The notes under the pieces are model-generated. The model was not told the origin of the DNA and ran no database searches. It worked only from the letters and a program-made list of their open reading frames with translations. Below, one piece after another: positions 36,445 to 49,055 of a stretch of 64,000 bases of DNA. The stretch lies in the NCBI GenBank assembly GCA_011033025.1, contig WFMF01000143.1:248001-312000 (forward strand), in the 5' to 3' direction. The position numbers were made by a program, and so were the translations under genes. Origin of the DNA: Beroe forskalii. Lineage: Eukaryota > Ctenophora > Nuda > Beroida > Beroidae. The stretch's first letter is position 1. Each line of letters opens with the position of its first letter.

Positions 36445-37693
36445 TTCACGCTTTCTTTCGTAAAAAGCAACAAGTTTGAAATTAAAGCTGAACGATCTGG
36501 CGATAGACTATAACGAACTTTAACATCTGAGTGTAATCCATACAGCAACGGGATCCGATGTGGCCTGCTTTTGTTTCTTGTCATAATGGTGTCTCCGGGA
36601 TTGCCCATAGAAAAGAGGCGTTACATAGAATTCCTTGAATTCTCCAAGCCCTGCCTTATAATTCCCGCTTTTTGTGGAAATGTCGGGATGAAGCTTTCAT
36701 CTGTTCCCCAAGTCAGATCATAAACAAAACAACATTCGTTCCGAAGTGGTTAAAGTTTCAATGCTTCTGGGAACAATCAAATCTATTGATTCAACGAAAA
36801 AGAATTGAAGAAATTGCATTATTTTCTGATATCAATCGTTTATCACGACTTATCTATCAACTATCGTTTCTACAGTAACCACGTACAATTGATAATTCAC
36901 ATGCTCACGGTTTTGGCACAATGGCGCATTTTAATAACGAACTAGCAGGCTAAAATGGAATACGCGAACTTTCAACCATTGCATTCACGACCGATGTTCG
37001 CGCGCAAATTCCGTTTTGTTCCAAATTATTTACGTTACACTCACTTTTACACTTTTAATTTCACCCGCCCGGAATTTCTGCAAATTTCATTGAAGACAAA
37101 AACCTCAAAGAGGAATTTTGCTGGAACCTTTATTTTGAATGCAACTTGATGCTTGTGAATATACCAAAAAACTGTCCTAGATTTTTCTGCATTATCTACA
37201 TGTAGGGCGTGAACAGTAGTGCCAGTAATCTGCATCTAGGAAGTTGGGACTCAAACTGAGCCTTTTTCTTGGAAAATCAATTCCCTGTAATACATCAAAG
37301 TTGTTATGTCTTGTTACGTAATCTTTCAAAGCACCCTCTAAACAAAACACAAACTTGCTAAAAGTTGCACCAAAGACAACGGATTGAAAACCCTGCTTGA
37401 GGGGGCACTGACTAAGTGCTGTAAAATAGAAATATTCTCAATAGCTTGTTGTAACACCTGCATATTAAATAGGTTATGTCAAAAGTCTCGCCTGAATGTT
37501 AAAGTACTGTTATATAAGACATTGTCGTAAGAAATTCATTACAAATCATACTTCTCCTACTTTGACTTTATCAGTACAGTGTGTAAGTTTTAAGAGCAAG
37601 GAAGTTTGACCAAACCCTTGTCAATAATTGGTTTAATACCTCAAATTAATCGACTGACTTGGCCTTCCTTGTAAAGTGCAAACTTTCCCCGCG
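36445..37693. other. Divergent promoter region between the VWD gene (-) and the LDLa receptor gene (+)
   Basis: About 1.2 kb with no gene. It must contain both promoters; I see no clear TATA box in the right place for either. Confidence 0.4.
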
Positions 37694-40600
37694 ATGTTTC
37701 CTGTAATAGCAGTGATGCTTGCCCTTGGGAAGGATGTTATGGCTAAAGGTATTCTTTCATTCCATTCAATTTATATTTCGATTTTCGTTCACTGAACAAA
37801 TCCAATGAATTCAAAATCCCTATCATTTTGGGGAAATCAAAATAGTTTAAATAATCTTTTTTCAGTTATTTCCGAGTTGTTTTTACATATTTCGCTTCAT
37901 TTCAGTTGAAAGTGATCTGTGTAAGAGGTACGACTTAGCTACGTGTCACGATGGCGAGACCTGCATTCCGGCTGAAGCGGTGTGTGACGGAGAATACATT
38001 GAGTGTCCTGACGGTTCGGACGAAGTTGGCTGTAGAAGAGGTTCGAAAAACAGCTCGCTTTGGAGTTGACATATTGTCGAAATGTTACTATCGGTCGAAA
38101 GGGAGGTCCTTTCAACAAATTAATTTTGATCAGCGTATTGACTTCAAAATGATTTATTCCTCTCGTAATTAAGCTACTAAACTAAGACAACAGGTCAGAA
38201 AATGTTGGCCGTGCTATTGTTGTTTTTGTAGCTGATCGTATACAGAAAATGACGCCACAAATATGTTCAAGAGACTAACGTAGATGTTGCGAGTTCTGAG
38301 AACACCTGAAATTTCCACACGACAGCCACTTGTACGTACGTGACACTGGTTCAACAGTATAGCACGTTACAGAGGTGTCGCCACTTCGAGAAATGAGAAT
38401 CGTTCTGAAATTTCCGATTGCGCGGCGCCATATGATATACGTACGTGAATATACTGTTAAATCAGTATCATGCGCGTACAAATGGCAGCTTTGTGGAAAT
38501 TTCAAACACCGATCTCAGATGTGCGACACCTCTGTAATACATGTTCGCATATGGTACATTTTTTCCCTCCCCTTTGGCCTATTTGTGAATACAAAAAGGC
38601 AAATGAGAGGGTTGGCAGAGATCGTGGTTTGGGAAGGTGAGAAATAGGATATCTTTATATCAGGTCCAGTTTTGCAATACAACTACTGTAATTTCTAGAA
38701 AGTGCCCGGATTGCTCCTTTATAATATCAGTCGCAAAAATGTCCCTCCCTCCCTCCCTCCCTCCGTCCCTCCGTCCCCATGTCACATAAATCTTCAAAAT
38801 AACGAATTTATTAATTCATGGAGCTGTCAGTTGTCAAAAGTATAAATCTTGTAGGTTGATCTGGCCCATCCGTGCCGCATGCTCGAACTCCAAAAATAAA
38901 TTGTGAAAATTTCTAAATTTGATTAGGCTGTTGAAGAATTCGTGTCTTAAAAAGTTAAAATCTTAGGTGTGAGTTGGGCGGTAGATTTGAGGAAAAAGCT
39001 TCGGTTTTGTACTAGGTTAAGTACCAAACTGCATAACTATTAGACTTTCTGCTGGATTCGACTAAGTTTGAGAACAGAGAAATACTATTCGCTGTGAAAG
39101 ACGAATATTGCTTTTTGGAACAAGAGACAGCATTGAAACAAAAGCATGAAATTTGAAAATCAGATAAAAAGTGATATCAACTTAGTATAAACATTCAAGA
39201 AAATACATTGCGTGAATAAACGCTGACACAATTTGATCCGAAACGTAAACCAATTCAACAAAATGGCGCGAAATCTACAACGAACTGAGTGCAACAACGA
39301 ACGCGCGCGCAAGAATTTTAGAAGAAATGGCACGTGCCAATTCGTGTTCTCGGTGGTCGCGCGCAGCACGTGCATCGGAACAGTATTTATACTCTTACTA
39401 CGACTGCGTTTTGTATTATGATGCTAAGGTTACATCAAGCATCGCGGGGGGGAATTAAGCGCCTGCATACGGCCTACGGGAACAACAACAATTGTGTCGG
39501 TGCAGGCGCAATTCTTGTTCAGAATGATTCTCATTTCTCGAGCACGCAACACCTGTGTCACATACATATTTTGGCAACTTTTTCAAGTTGACCTGTGTTC
39601 AGACTTTTGCTAAATTTTAGTGTATTTCACAATTATTTATTGGGGCAAATGCCAGCGCCCATTGAGCGTTTTCAGTCAATCAAATAAGTTCAACTCCCTG
39701 CAGATTGTTCGTACTACGGACTCCTGACCTGCCCAGGGGAGGACCATTGCTACCCTCCAGAGGGGTATTGTGACGGAAGGATAGTCCATTGTAAGAGCAT
39801 GTACGACGAGGAAAACTGCAATGGTTTGATATATTATTATACTCTCCAAGCTTTATTTATCCTGAAGCCCTCAATCAAACTTCTCGGTTCCTTTTATTGG
39901 TCCGACAAAAAGTTACTCTAAGACCACTTGACTCAGAATTATGACGTGACCCCTTGTGTAAGTTGCCATTTCACTCTACTATAAAGTAGCAACTAACACT
40001 AGGTTATGTTTTACCAGGTCATGTCTTACAGATAGTTCTTTTCAGATCGAGCCTGTCTACTCGGTAGGTTTAAGTGTGAAAACTACCTTCATATTTGTGC
40101 TTCGTTGTGTGATGGAGTTGTGGAGTGCCCGGATGGAATGGACGAGAGCCGGAGACATTGTGAAAACGGGATAACTTGTGAGTGTGCAATGTGCAGTCAT
40201 GTGTATTTCACCTTGATTTTGGGCTTTTGGGGAAACCTTCACAAAAATATGAAATCAATTTTGGCTTGCTTTTTGTGAGGAGATAATTCCATGGTTAGAA
40301 TCTTTTAATTTTGGTTGTTTTCGCTATCAACTATAAATATTGATATGAAACTATCCTTGCAAAAGGAATAAATCATTTTCCTTCTATTTCAGACTTGTGC
40401 TACACATCAGAATATAACGGTTTCTTCATGGAATTATGCCTGAACGAGACGAAGCCCATGATCCACTGTCTGATGGCCACACCTGGTGACGTTTACACGG
40501 TGTCACATGTGCAGGACATTGAGATACCCACCAGACGCCAAACCACAGATGTTTACACAGTCTCCAGGGAGTGTCCCGAGACTGCTAGCCAGTTCTATCA

Positions 40601-43574
40601 AGCCTGTGGAATCGACCCCAAGTCAAGTAACCGCCTGCTTGATAACGAAAAGTACCCCTGCGGGTATTTGTGTAACGCGTGGACAGACTCAGCCCGTCAC
40701 CCGCACTACCTCGTAACGGACCCTGCTCTGGTGCGGTCCTTCCCCGGAATTAAGGAGGTGTGCTCCCAATCACTGAAGAAGTTCAAGACATCTAACGTCT
40801 CTGTGGACACTCTGGGACGGTGTGATGGGTACTGTATGCCTCACCCCAAAACAATAGATTCTAAGCACGATGACAAACAGGGCAATCAGTACTGTGAGGA
40901 TGAACGGGAGTGTAATGGGTTCGAGTACGGGATCACCTGTGACAAGGGCAAGGTGAAGCTGTCCTCTGTCCTGTTGTGTGACGGTGTGTTTCACTGTGAC
41001 GATGAGACTGACGAGGAGTTTTGTCAACCCAAACGGAAGGAGGCGTTCACCTGCTGGAGGTTTAACAAGCTCCTGAAGAAGGATATTTCAGTGAGACTAA
41101 CTGATTACGTGCGATGTGGACCCATTGGGGAGATCTCTTGGGCGCCCATAATCGCTCTAACCGAGCAGCCTTATTGCAACAATTACTTGGACCAAACCAA
41201 CTGCTCTGACTCTGCTAAGGTGGGAATGTACTGTAAGGTGGGAGGCTACATGTCTTCCATTTCCAAAGTTGTTATTTGCAACAAAGCCATGAAAAACAAG
41301 TATGTGTTCTGTGACGATGGGATTGACGCTATCTGCCTCGAGCCTTCGGTTTCGTGTATGGTACACAAACATGAGCTCTGTGACGGTATCGAACACTGCA
41401 CGGATAATACGGATGAGAGTGCCATGTACTGTTCCAAACTAACGGATAAGCCCTGTCGGAGGTCTCTTCAGAACCCTAACGCTATGGTTTTCCCCATAAG
41501 TTGGATCCAGGACGGTATAATGGACTGCCAGGATGGTGTAGATGAGACCTTTGATTGGTTATCCTGTGGCTTTGGTCCTACCCACCGGTATGTGGCTAGT
41601 TCTGCGGCAAATGCCGATTGTGAGGAGGTGTATCTGTGTGACGGTGAGTTTATTGAGTTTGATGAGCTGTGTGATAGGCGAGACACCTGTGGAAATGAGA
41701 ACGAGGTTTGCACGCAGTCGAGAGGACAGGTGATATCTAAGAATGTGTACACGGTAGAGTACAGGAGGATATCGCATTTGTACTATTGTATACCAGGGAT
41801 AATCGAGGATTTGGTTGTCAAATTCGGAAAGTCTGTGTGTAACTACCGTGAGTTTCCTCACCCCAAGGACATGGTTTTTGCTTATAATGATCCACTCGTG
41901 GTGCATGCTCCTTTGGAACCAATCGACTGTAGGTTTGTCTTCGGTAGACTACTCGTTTACCTGAGTTGTTTGAACTTATGCCGCTTCTCTGAGTGTCCTC
42001 TAAACAGGAAAACTGTCAAGTACAACTCCTGTGTAGGCCAGTACGCTAAACGCGTCTTTACGATAGCTCAACGAAGCGATGATGAGACCTCATACCTGAC
42101 TTTCCTGACGGGACGAAAAGTCGGTGGTATAAAGAGGTGGCATAACCGCGTGTTTCCGTGCAAGAATCAGCGCTGTGTGGTGTTTGAGAAGGTCTGTGAT
42201 TTGGCTGATGATTGTGGAGATGGTTCGGACGAGGAGGGATGTCAGAACCACTTCCAGTGCTCCATTACGGGGGAGCTGATCTATCGATCGAGTCTGTGTG
42301 ACGGGATTATCGACTGCAAGGACCTGAGTGATGAGTGTAATGAGCGGTGCAATAAGCAGATTATCGAGTCTCCGACCATCAGATTAATTGCTTGGGTGAT
42401 TGGGATAACCTCCCTGGTGCTGAACATTGTGACTCTCCCTAAACACATATACTCGCTCACTCAGTGCAAATACGTTCGGTCTCTTTACAACGTGCACTTC
42501 CTGATCCTCATCAACATTGGTGATCTCCTGATGGCTGTGTACATCCAACTTATTGTGATCTATGACACCTACTACAGCCGTAGTTACTGTGTCAAGGAGC
42601 TTGATTGGTTGCCTAGTGTCACGTGTCTGTTGGCTGGGGTGATCAGTACCTTCGGAACGAGTAGCTCTGCCATATCCATGACAGTTCTGAGTGTTAACCG
42701 GTACTACGTGATGAAGACAGGACTGTCAGTTAGTTCTGAGATCACCACAGGAAGCATCGTAAAACTCTTCCTGATAACAATGGTCCTGCTCACCGTATCG
42801 GTAGTTGCGTCTCTCCTGCCTCTTGTTAGCTACTTTGAGAACTTCTTTCTCAATGGCATAATCTACAGTTCTCGTAACCCTCTGTTTATTGGTCCCCTTG
42901 ATAAGCCCACGCTTCACAGCATTCTCCGGGGTTACTACGGCAGGATTAAGGAAGTCACGCTGTCCTGGACCCTTCTCAAGGGTCTTGTTGCGGACATGTT
43001 CTCCAAAGATTACTCCATTGTGTGGCCCAAAAAGCTCCACTTTTATGGGAACGATGCTGTGTGTCTCTTCAAGTACTTTGTAACCCAGGACGATCCTCAA
43101 CACGCCTACGTCTGGACTATCCTCTCCTTTCACGGCATATCTCTGGCAGTGATAATCCTCTCCTACTTTGGAATCTGGAGGGAAACTGTGAGCAGCTCTG
43201 CTGAACTGGTCACTCAGACCCAGAACGTGCATATCAAGAAACGGAACGTTGTTATGCAGCGGAAGATAATGATGATAATCGGCACTGATCTGGTTTGTTG
43301 GCTCCCGTTTCTTGTTGTAAGCATGCTCCATGCTTCCAGGGTGATAGATGGTAGTTGGTGGTACCCCATCTTCTCTCTTGTTATCATTCCGATAAACTCC
43401 ATTGTTAACCCGGTCATTTTGAATGATTTTATTTCTATTGTGGTGCTGAATCAGGTTAATGCATTTTTACGTTGGAAGGAAAGGGTTTGTAGCTTGTTTA
43501 ATTCACGTTTTAAGCGGGATGAAGTTAGTGCCAGCAGTGGTGAAGAAAGCGAAAATAATCCGCAACCTCAGTAG
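37694..43574 (+). CDS. LDL-receptor class A repeat GPCR (rhodopsin family, RXFP/GRL101-like)
   Basis: Exons 37694-37748, 37906-38040, 39704-39823, 40046-40177 and 40393-43574 (TAG) join in phase by GT-AG introns to about 1,207 residues. There is a signal peptide, then an ~800-residue Cys-rich ectodomain with about nine LDLa modules, one per short exon and the rest in the last exon (for example CDGEYIECPDGSDEVGC, CDGIEHCTDNTDES, CDLADDCGDGSDEEGC, CDGIIDCKDLSDEC), some degenerate. The seven-helix part starts near residue 808 (RLIAWVIGITSLVLNIVTLP). It has NRY in place of DRY (SVNRYYVM) and WLPF and INSIVNPVIL in TM6/TM7, close to leucine-rich-repeat and relaxin-type receptors. I see no leucine-rich repeats, which RXFP receptors have. 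Ligand unknown. The C-tail is short and Ser/Glu-rich. Confidence 0.85.
38741..38778. repeat. (CCTC)n microsatellite in a receptor intron
   Basis: About seven CCCT/CCTC units, then CCGT variants, in intron 2 of the receptor gene. The same intron holds an imperfect inverted repeat at about 38290-38540 (TTACAGAGGTGTCGC pairing with GCGACACCTCTGTAA). Confidence 0.8.
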
Positions 43575-43648
43575 CAAAAATAGAGAAAATTTTCATAACA
43601 TTGTGACCGTTTCAGAATATGATGTTATTTAAAAGTCTCGTGAAGTCT

Positions 43649-43654
43649 AATAAA
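43649..43654 (+). promoter_or_regulatory. AATAAA polyadenylation signal of the LDLa receptor gene
   Basis: The canonical hexamer lies 75 bases after the receptor stop codon. Confidence 0.5.
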
Positions 43655-45059
43655 TTAATTAAGAGTCTAATGAATTCTAATAGTAATTAATTGATTAATT
43701 AATTAAGATTTTCAGAAAATGCGATATCTTCAGCGTCTGTTCATTGTTATTGCATTTGTTTGGAAGGGTAACCCACAATAAACTCCAGGCAGATATGAAA
43801 ATTGGAAAACGGGGGTTTATTATTTTCGGGGCTTACGGAGGTTTCAGTGGCATAACCAGATTTCTTGGAAAAGTACCATTTTTGTTCCGGACTTTCGGCT
43901 CTTCAAGAAATGGTACCAACTTTGTTTTAAAATTTTGGGCCTTTTCAAGTTAAACTTAAAGTGGATTAAGGATATGGGGGGTTAGTGTTACGGATGTTTA
44001 TCGGGGTTGCCCATGCGTGCTTTTGAATTTGTTAAATTGTCCTTGATTTCAGTTTTCGCCAATTGGCAATTAATTTTGGCGAAAATCAATCGCATTAATT
44101 ACAGAAAATCAACTGGACGATTCTCCATTCAAAAAATGGTACCAAAATGATCAGCACGATGAGTTCTTTCAAACAAACTAACTTTTATTGTTTTTTTCGA
44201 TAATTTAAGAGAGTTATAGGCTGCACGTGGGCAAGGAGCCGCGCTCAAAATCTGCAACGCCGAAATTTCGCTTGAAATTACGCACATCTACTGTCCTCAC
44301 AAAAAACGCGATTGAATGGAAAATCATCGCTGTTCGCAAGATAAAAACATGGAAATCAAAGCTTAATCCTTTCTCTAACGTTTCTTGGAATTTTCAGGGA
44401 AATACATTATGTTTAAGTAGAATTAATAATCTCCAAAGTCAACTGGTCAAAATTCCGACGTATTTCGTCCATAACTCGGCTCAGGATAGACGTAAAACAA
44501 ATCTGAAAACACTGTTTGATAGCTCGCAAGCGCCCCCGTTGCATTTACGGTGCGCGCAATTCTAAATGTTTGAAGCCAGCACGTGCGCGCTGATTAGTTT
44601 CGTTGGGGTATATTTTTTTCGCGGTCTGAAAAAATAATTTTGTCAAATTTCATCTTCCCCATTTTCATCGAATCATCATGAAACTTTCAGAAAAGTTGAA
44701 AACATAATTAACAGCCATCCGGATTAAATTTTTCTGAAAATCGAATCATGAGACGAGATATGAGCAATTGTACACAAATTTTGTAAAATGCGTCATTTTA
44801 GGCCATAACTTCCGTTAGAAAAATTTTTGCTTTTTAAAAATTAAAAACATGTTTTAGTCTATGTGTTCAAATAATATATCCAAATTTTTCAGAACACATT
44901 TATACATCTTGAGTTAGGACACTTTTTTGACTGAAAATGTGTTTTGTCTTTATCGTAATTTCGTGCTAGTACTTTGGTGGACGCGTGACACCCCCTTAGC
45001 TTAATCAACGAACCCGGCCTGACTTTATTTCCATTCCACATAATGTCATCAAAGAATTA
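43655..45059. other. Intergenic stretch without a gene
   Basis: AT-rich with many short TTTTCAGAAAA-like pieces. An open frame at 44227-44565 has no recognisable content and I do not regard it as a gene. Confidence 0.4.
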
Positions 45060-45560
45060 TCACAACGATTTCTCGGCGGGTCGGCCTTCGGCGGACGCGC
45101 GCGCGCCCGCCGAAGGCGTAGGGGTCAGACAACGTCTGACAAACGTTGCCCCGTCTATTTCTTCTGACGTTGCGCCGCGCGCGAGGGTAGGGTAACATCC
45201 TGCGATTGCACACCTCAGATCTCGCCCAAGTTGCTTTTGAAAAATTGAAAAAATATGCCCATTTTGTGTCCATATTTGGGCGCGCCAGTCAGGGGGTACA
45301 AACCTGGCTAAAAAGTAAACCCGCGTATACCTTTTGGGTCAACCGTTACCCCGTTATTTCATTTTGCTTTTCAAAAATATTCGTAGGATGTTACCCTACC
45401 CTCGCGCGCGGCGCAACGTTCCACATTTGGACGTCACTTTGCAACCTCGCCCGTCCAGTCAGAAGAAATAGACGGGGCAACGTCCGTCGAAAAAATATGG
45501 GTTGAACCCACTATGCCGCGCGCCGGCGCGCAACACGACCCTCCATTCATGCATTGCTAA
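45060..45560. repeat. CG-rich dispersed repeat with inverted arms
   Basis: CCCCGTCTATTTCTTCTGAC...GGGTAGGGTAACATCCT (45140-45205) pairs with AGGATGTTACCCTACCC...AGAAATAGACGGGG (45385-45475). The loop contains pieces (GATCTCGCCCAAGTTGC, GGGTCAACCGTTA) related to the TTAA-flanked element in PIERCE1. The right arm is closely similar to 14405-14515. It stands out from its surroundings in CpG content. Confidence 0.65.
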
Positions 45561-46971
45561 AATGTAAAAGTAAACACGCGTATATTTCCCCTAACCAGGG
45601 GTGTCGATGGTTTAGCGCTTGTCTTGATGGATTTCTCCCATCCCTGCGCGCAACACTCGGAGGTTTGGAGGGTCGCGGAAAACGTTGCGTGCGCGGTGGA
45701 CGGTAGGGTATCCTGGCAACGCTTTCTTTGGCCGGATCTATTTTGTAACCAGGGCCCTAGTTATTCAGCGTATATTAAAAATTTAAATTCAAGCAGGCTC
45801 TTTTAACTTATTTTGTTCATCTTTAATAAAACTGCTGTCTTTCATTGAAAGTAACAATTATGATTCAAGCCAAATAACTACTCCACAAGCAATATCAACT
45901 GACAGTTTCGAATCATAACTTTAAGATTGACTTAATGAAAAGCTATGAATCATCTTCAGGATCTCCGAGGAGCAGCCTCAACACATCCTCAAATTTGATT
46001 GCAATTAGTAGTGTTGTTAAGTTTATTTTTAAATTATATTTTCATAATTATGACTTTAGATTGGGAGAACCTTGTGATGGTATGAAGTAGAATAGTGAGG
46101 TATTGGATTGTGGAATTTTATTATATTTCATTATTTCAATGGTTTAAAGTTCATCAAGGAACTCTGGTTCATCATCAGCCTTCCTCACATTGGCCACCTT
46201 CATACCCAGCAATTCCATCCCCTCACCCAACCCTCACATCCCTACCCCAACCACTCCCCTTTTGGACAGACAATATGAAAATTTTGTTAATTTTGTTGAG
46301 ATGAGAGCTTTGAGTCCCAAAATAAAACTTGGGACTATTCTCTCCTTTTCAAAAATCTAGCTAGACCCCCAACCTCATGGTCTGTTAGAGTCAGGCCTCC
46401 ATATTTTATTGGTACCTCTATTTTATTTATATCATCAGTTTTTGTCCAGTGTAGGGAATCCCAAGCCTCATCTGGTCCAGATGAGATCTAAAGATCAAGT
46501 CATCTTTGTTTAATTGTAATCCTAAAATAAGTCATGACTCTGAAGAGCCCAAATTTGAACCAGGAAAACGATTTCTCCATCATATGCAATCTTTTCCTTG
46601 CTTGCAAGGTTAAAAGAGTATCTTTGCTGTAGATTAAATACAGTCTCCTTTGTAAAATTCAAGCCACATTAAACTTTCCAATGCCTCCATCCATCATCTT
46701 TGATGGGAGCCATATAGAGATGCCTTCATCAGAGATCTAGGTATTATACAAAGCTATGTTTAAATACTTAAATAGGAGATTGATAATAGGCAACTATTAT
46801 AGTTGTAGATTTTATTCTAGATGAGATACCTGATGATATCTGAATCCTTGATTAGACCTTTCCTTAAATTTTCCTTGTGCAGATTGATTTTAGATTAACA
46901 GTTCTAAATGATAAAATTCCACTAGGTTAAGGAGATTATCAAATGCTTATAACTTTCATCATTGACAAGTC
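45561..46971. other. AT-rich, CpG-poor stretch upstream of the insertase gene
   Basis: No exon that I can support. From about 45800 the sequence becomes strongly CpG-poor, as is the insertase gene that follows. Confidence 0.4.
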
Positions 46972-48534
46972 ATGATATTGTTCCGGTACATCCCAAGAGC
47001 TGCCAAACACAACCATTTGGTGCTTTCTCATTATATGCTTAGTGGTATTCCAAATGACATTGCAACCACTGAAGTAAGAACTTATCCAGCTATTGGTGAA
47101 CTTCTTGATCCTCAAGTTCAACTCTCAAAACTGGAAGGGATAGCTAATATCAAGGAACCTTCTTCTTTGATAGATAATGTTCCCTATGCATGTCAAAATT
47201 TTCTTGACTTTTGTCAAGTTTCAACTGGAGTTCCTTGGTGGGGAATATTTATTGGTGCTGGAATCACTGCAAGAATCATCACACTCCCCTTCCATGTCAA
47301 TTATGAAAAGAGTATCATGATGCGCTTGCCATCTATTAAACTTGAGAAAGAAGCAGTCCTATCAAGAATGTCAGGTGAAATTGTTCTGTCAGCAAGAAAA
47401 CTACATGAGGCTACAGTGCTTCAAAAGTCAGCTGGACTTAAAAGTTCCTTCTGGCTCCTTAGGTATTTCATCCCAGGAACTATGCTTATGACATTAAATT
47501 ATGCAGCTATTCATGGGTTAACTAGTATGCATTATGCTCCAATTTTAGAAACAGGGTTTTTGTGGTTACCTAGCTTATGTTTAGATGACCCTGATAGAGT
47601 TTTGTCCTTCTTAAATGGAATATTCATTGCTGCAAATATCCGCCGTTTTATTATCAACACACCTGACTCTCAGAAATCAGATTGGATAACTTCAAATAAA
47701 AAATTGTGGTTTTCAATTGGTTTTGTTGCAATTGCAGCTCAAGCAAAAATTCCCTCAGCAGTTTTACTATACTGGACATCCTCTAATGCTACACGATTGT
47801 TCCTGATTGATATCCTGCTAAAAACAGATTTGTTCAGAAAATCAGTTGGATTAGTGAGTATTGCAGAAAAAAGAGAGGCATATGACTCTATCCCCAAAGT
47901 ACCCACACCATCTGCATTGAAGATTATTGAAAAAGACACAATCAGTGAGAGTCATATTGTAGAAGCTGATAAGGCACTAAAGAATGATCTTAGTCAACTT
48001 TTAGCTGATGAGGATTTTGAACTTTACAAGATTAAAACTGAGGAGCAGAAAGAAAAGCTCAATGAAGATTATGAGAAACTGGCAAATGATTTGCAGTTTT
48101 GTGAAGAAAAATTGGGTTCACGTTTTACCTCTATTTACACTAAGTTTCCCAATTCTATGTCTTCACATTACCAAACACAGAAACAAATTATAGAAGACAA
48201 AATGAATGAATCTCAAAAACAAATAATTAATCTGAAAATTATGGACTTCAAAAGAGAGTTTTCTGAAAGGAAGAAAGCTATGGCTAATTCCTCAGTAACT
48301 GATCATGAACGGGAGAGTCACATGGAACAACTTTATAATACTCATTCTAAACTGCTCTCTCAACTTGAAGAATGTGAAAGGGATATTATTACAATTTCAA
48401 GCTCAAAAGAAATGCAGCATTTTGAGCTGTTTGCTAAAAAGCAAGAACTTTTATATCGTCAAAAAGATATCATAAAGGATATTGAATTTTGTGAGAAGGA
48501 GATTCTAGGAGCCAAAGTTGTTCCTGAAGACTGA
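46972..48534 (+). CDS. Intronless OXA1/COX18-type mitochondrial membrane insertase with coiled-coil tail
   Basis: A single 520-codon frame. Residues about 80-300 carry the YidC/Oxa1 fold: GVPWWGIFIGAGITARIITL (first core helix), LLRYFIPGTMLMTLNYAAIH, ETGFLWLPSLCLDDPD (the family's G-LWF-DL-DP), AAQAKIPSAVLLYWTSSNAT (PSAV-YW-TSN motif) and DLFRKSVGL after the last helix. The family inserts mitochondrially made proteins such as cytochrome oxidase subunits into the inner membrane. Residues about 315-515 are almost all charged helix, predicted coiled coil, much longer than usual; in OXA1 the C-terminal helix contacts the mitoribosome, which favours OXA1L over COX18. The N-terminal ~75 residues would hold the import signal. 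No intron, few CpGs and AT-rich codons set it apart from its neighbours and suggest a retrocopy; I see no poly(A) tract or target duplication. Confidence 0.75.
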   Translation: MILFRYIPRAAKHNHLVLSHYMLSGIPNDIATTEVRTYPAIGELLDPQVQLSKLEGIANIKEPSSLIDNVPYACQNFLDFCQVSTGVPWWGIFIGAGITARIITLPFHVNYEKSIMMRLPSIKLEKEAVLSRMSGEIVLSARKLHEATVLQKSAGLKSSFWLLRYFIPGTMLMTLNYAAIHGLTSMHYAPILETGFLWLPSLCLDDPDRVLSFLNGIFIAANIRRFIINTPDSQKSDWITSNKKLWFSIGFVAIAAQAKIPSAVLLYWTSSNATRLFLIDILLKTDLFRKSVGLVSIAEKREAYDSIPKVPTPSALKIIEKDTISESHIVEADKALKNDLSQLLADEDFELYKIKTEEQKEKLNEDYEKLANDLQFCEEKLGSRFTSIYTKFPNSMSSHYQTQKQIIEDKMNESQKQIINLKIMDFKREFSERKKAMANSSVTDHERESHMEQLYNTHSKLLSQLEECERDIITISSSKEMQHFELFAKKQELLYRQKDIIKDIEFCEKEILGAKVVPED

Positions 48535-48841
48535 GTAACGAAATTTAGCTTGTTATCAAGTGTTGAGACCATCTCCCTAGATATTTTATTACATCATAAG
48601 AAATTAAAAGTTTGTATTTGAGTTACTGTTAATTCATAAGAGAACATCCCAATACAACTCTCTTTCATTCAAATTTGATAATTGATTAATGTCTTAGCTT
48701 TCTATTACTTACTACCTGATGTCCAAAAATCGACACAATGCCGGACATAATTCTTGCTTCTTCAAGTTTAAACGTGATTCTATCATTTGAAGCTCAATAC
48801 TAAATTATTCAAATATTTTATGTTTTATAATTTCCCTTATA

Positions 48842-49012
48842 GTACAGTCAAATCTGGCCGAAAATGGCCCAAAATCGGAACAAATTCTACACCAAGCGAT
48901 TTTGACTGTTTTCTATAGTTTTTTGCCCAAAAAATCGATCTAGCAACTTTCCGAGACTTTCCGGGGTGGGGAAAGTGCCGAAAAATCGATTTTTAGTTGA
49001 GGCGCAGCCGAC

Positions 49013-49055
<43 letters not shown>

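Noticed and set aside
42726..43331. 201-codon open frame on the minus strand
   Set aside because: It is antisense to the seven-helix region of the receptor gene, with no homology that I can see.
44227..44565. 112-codon open frame
   Set aside because: No domain, no splice context and a repeat-rich setting; indistinguishable from chance.
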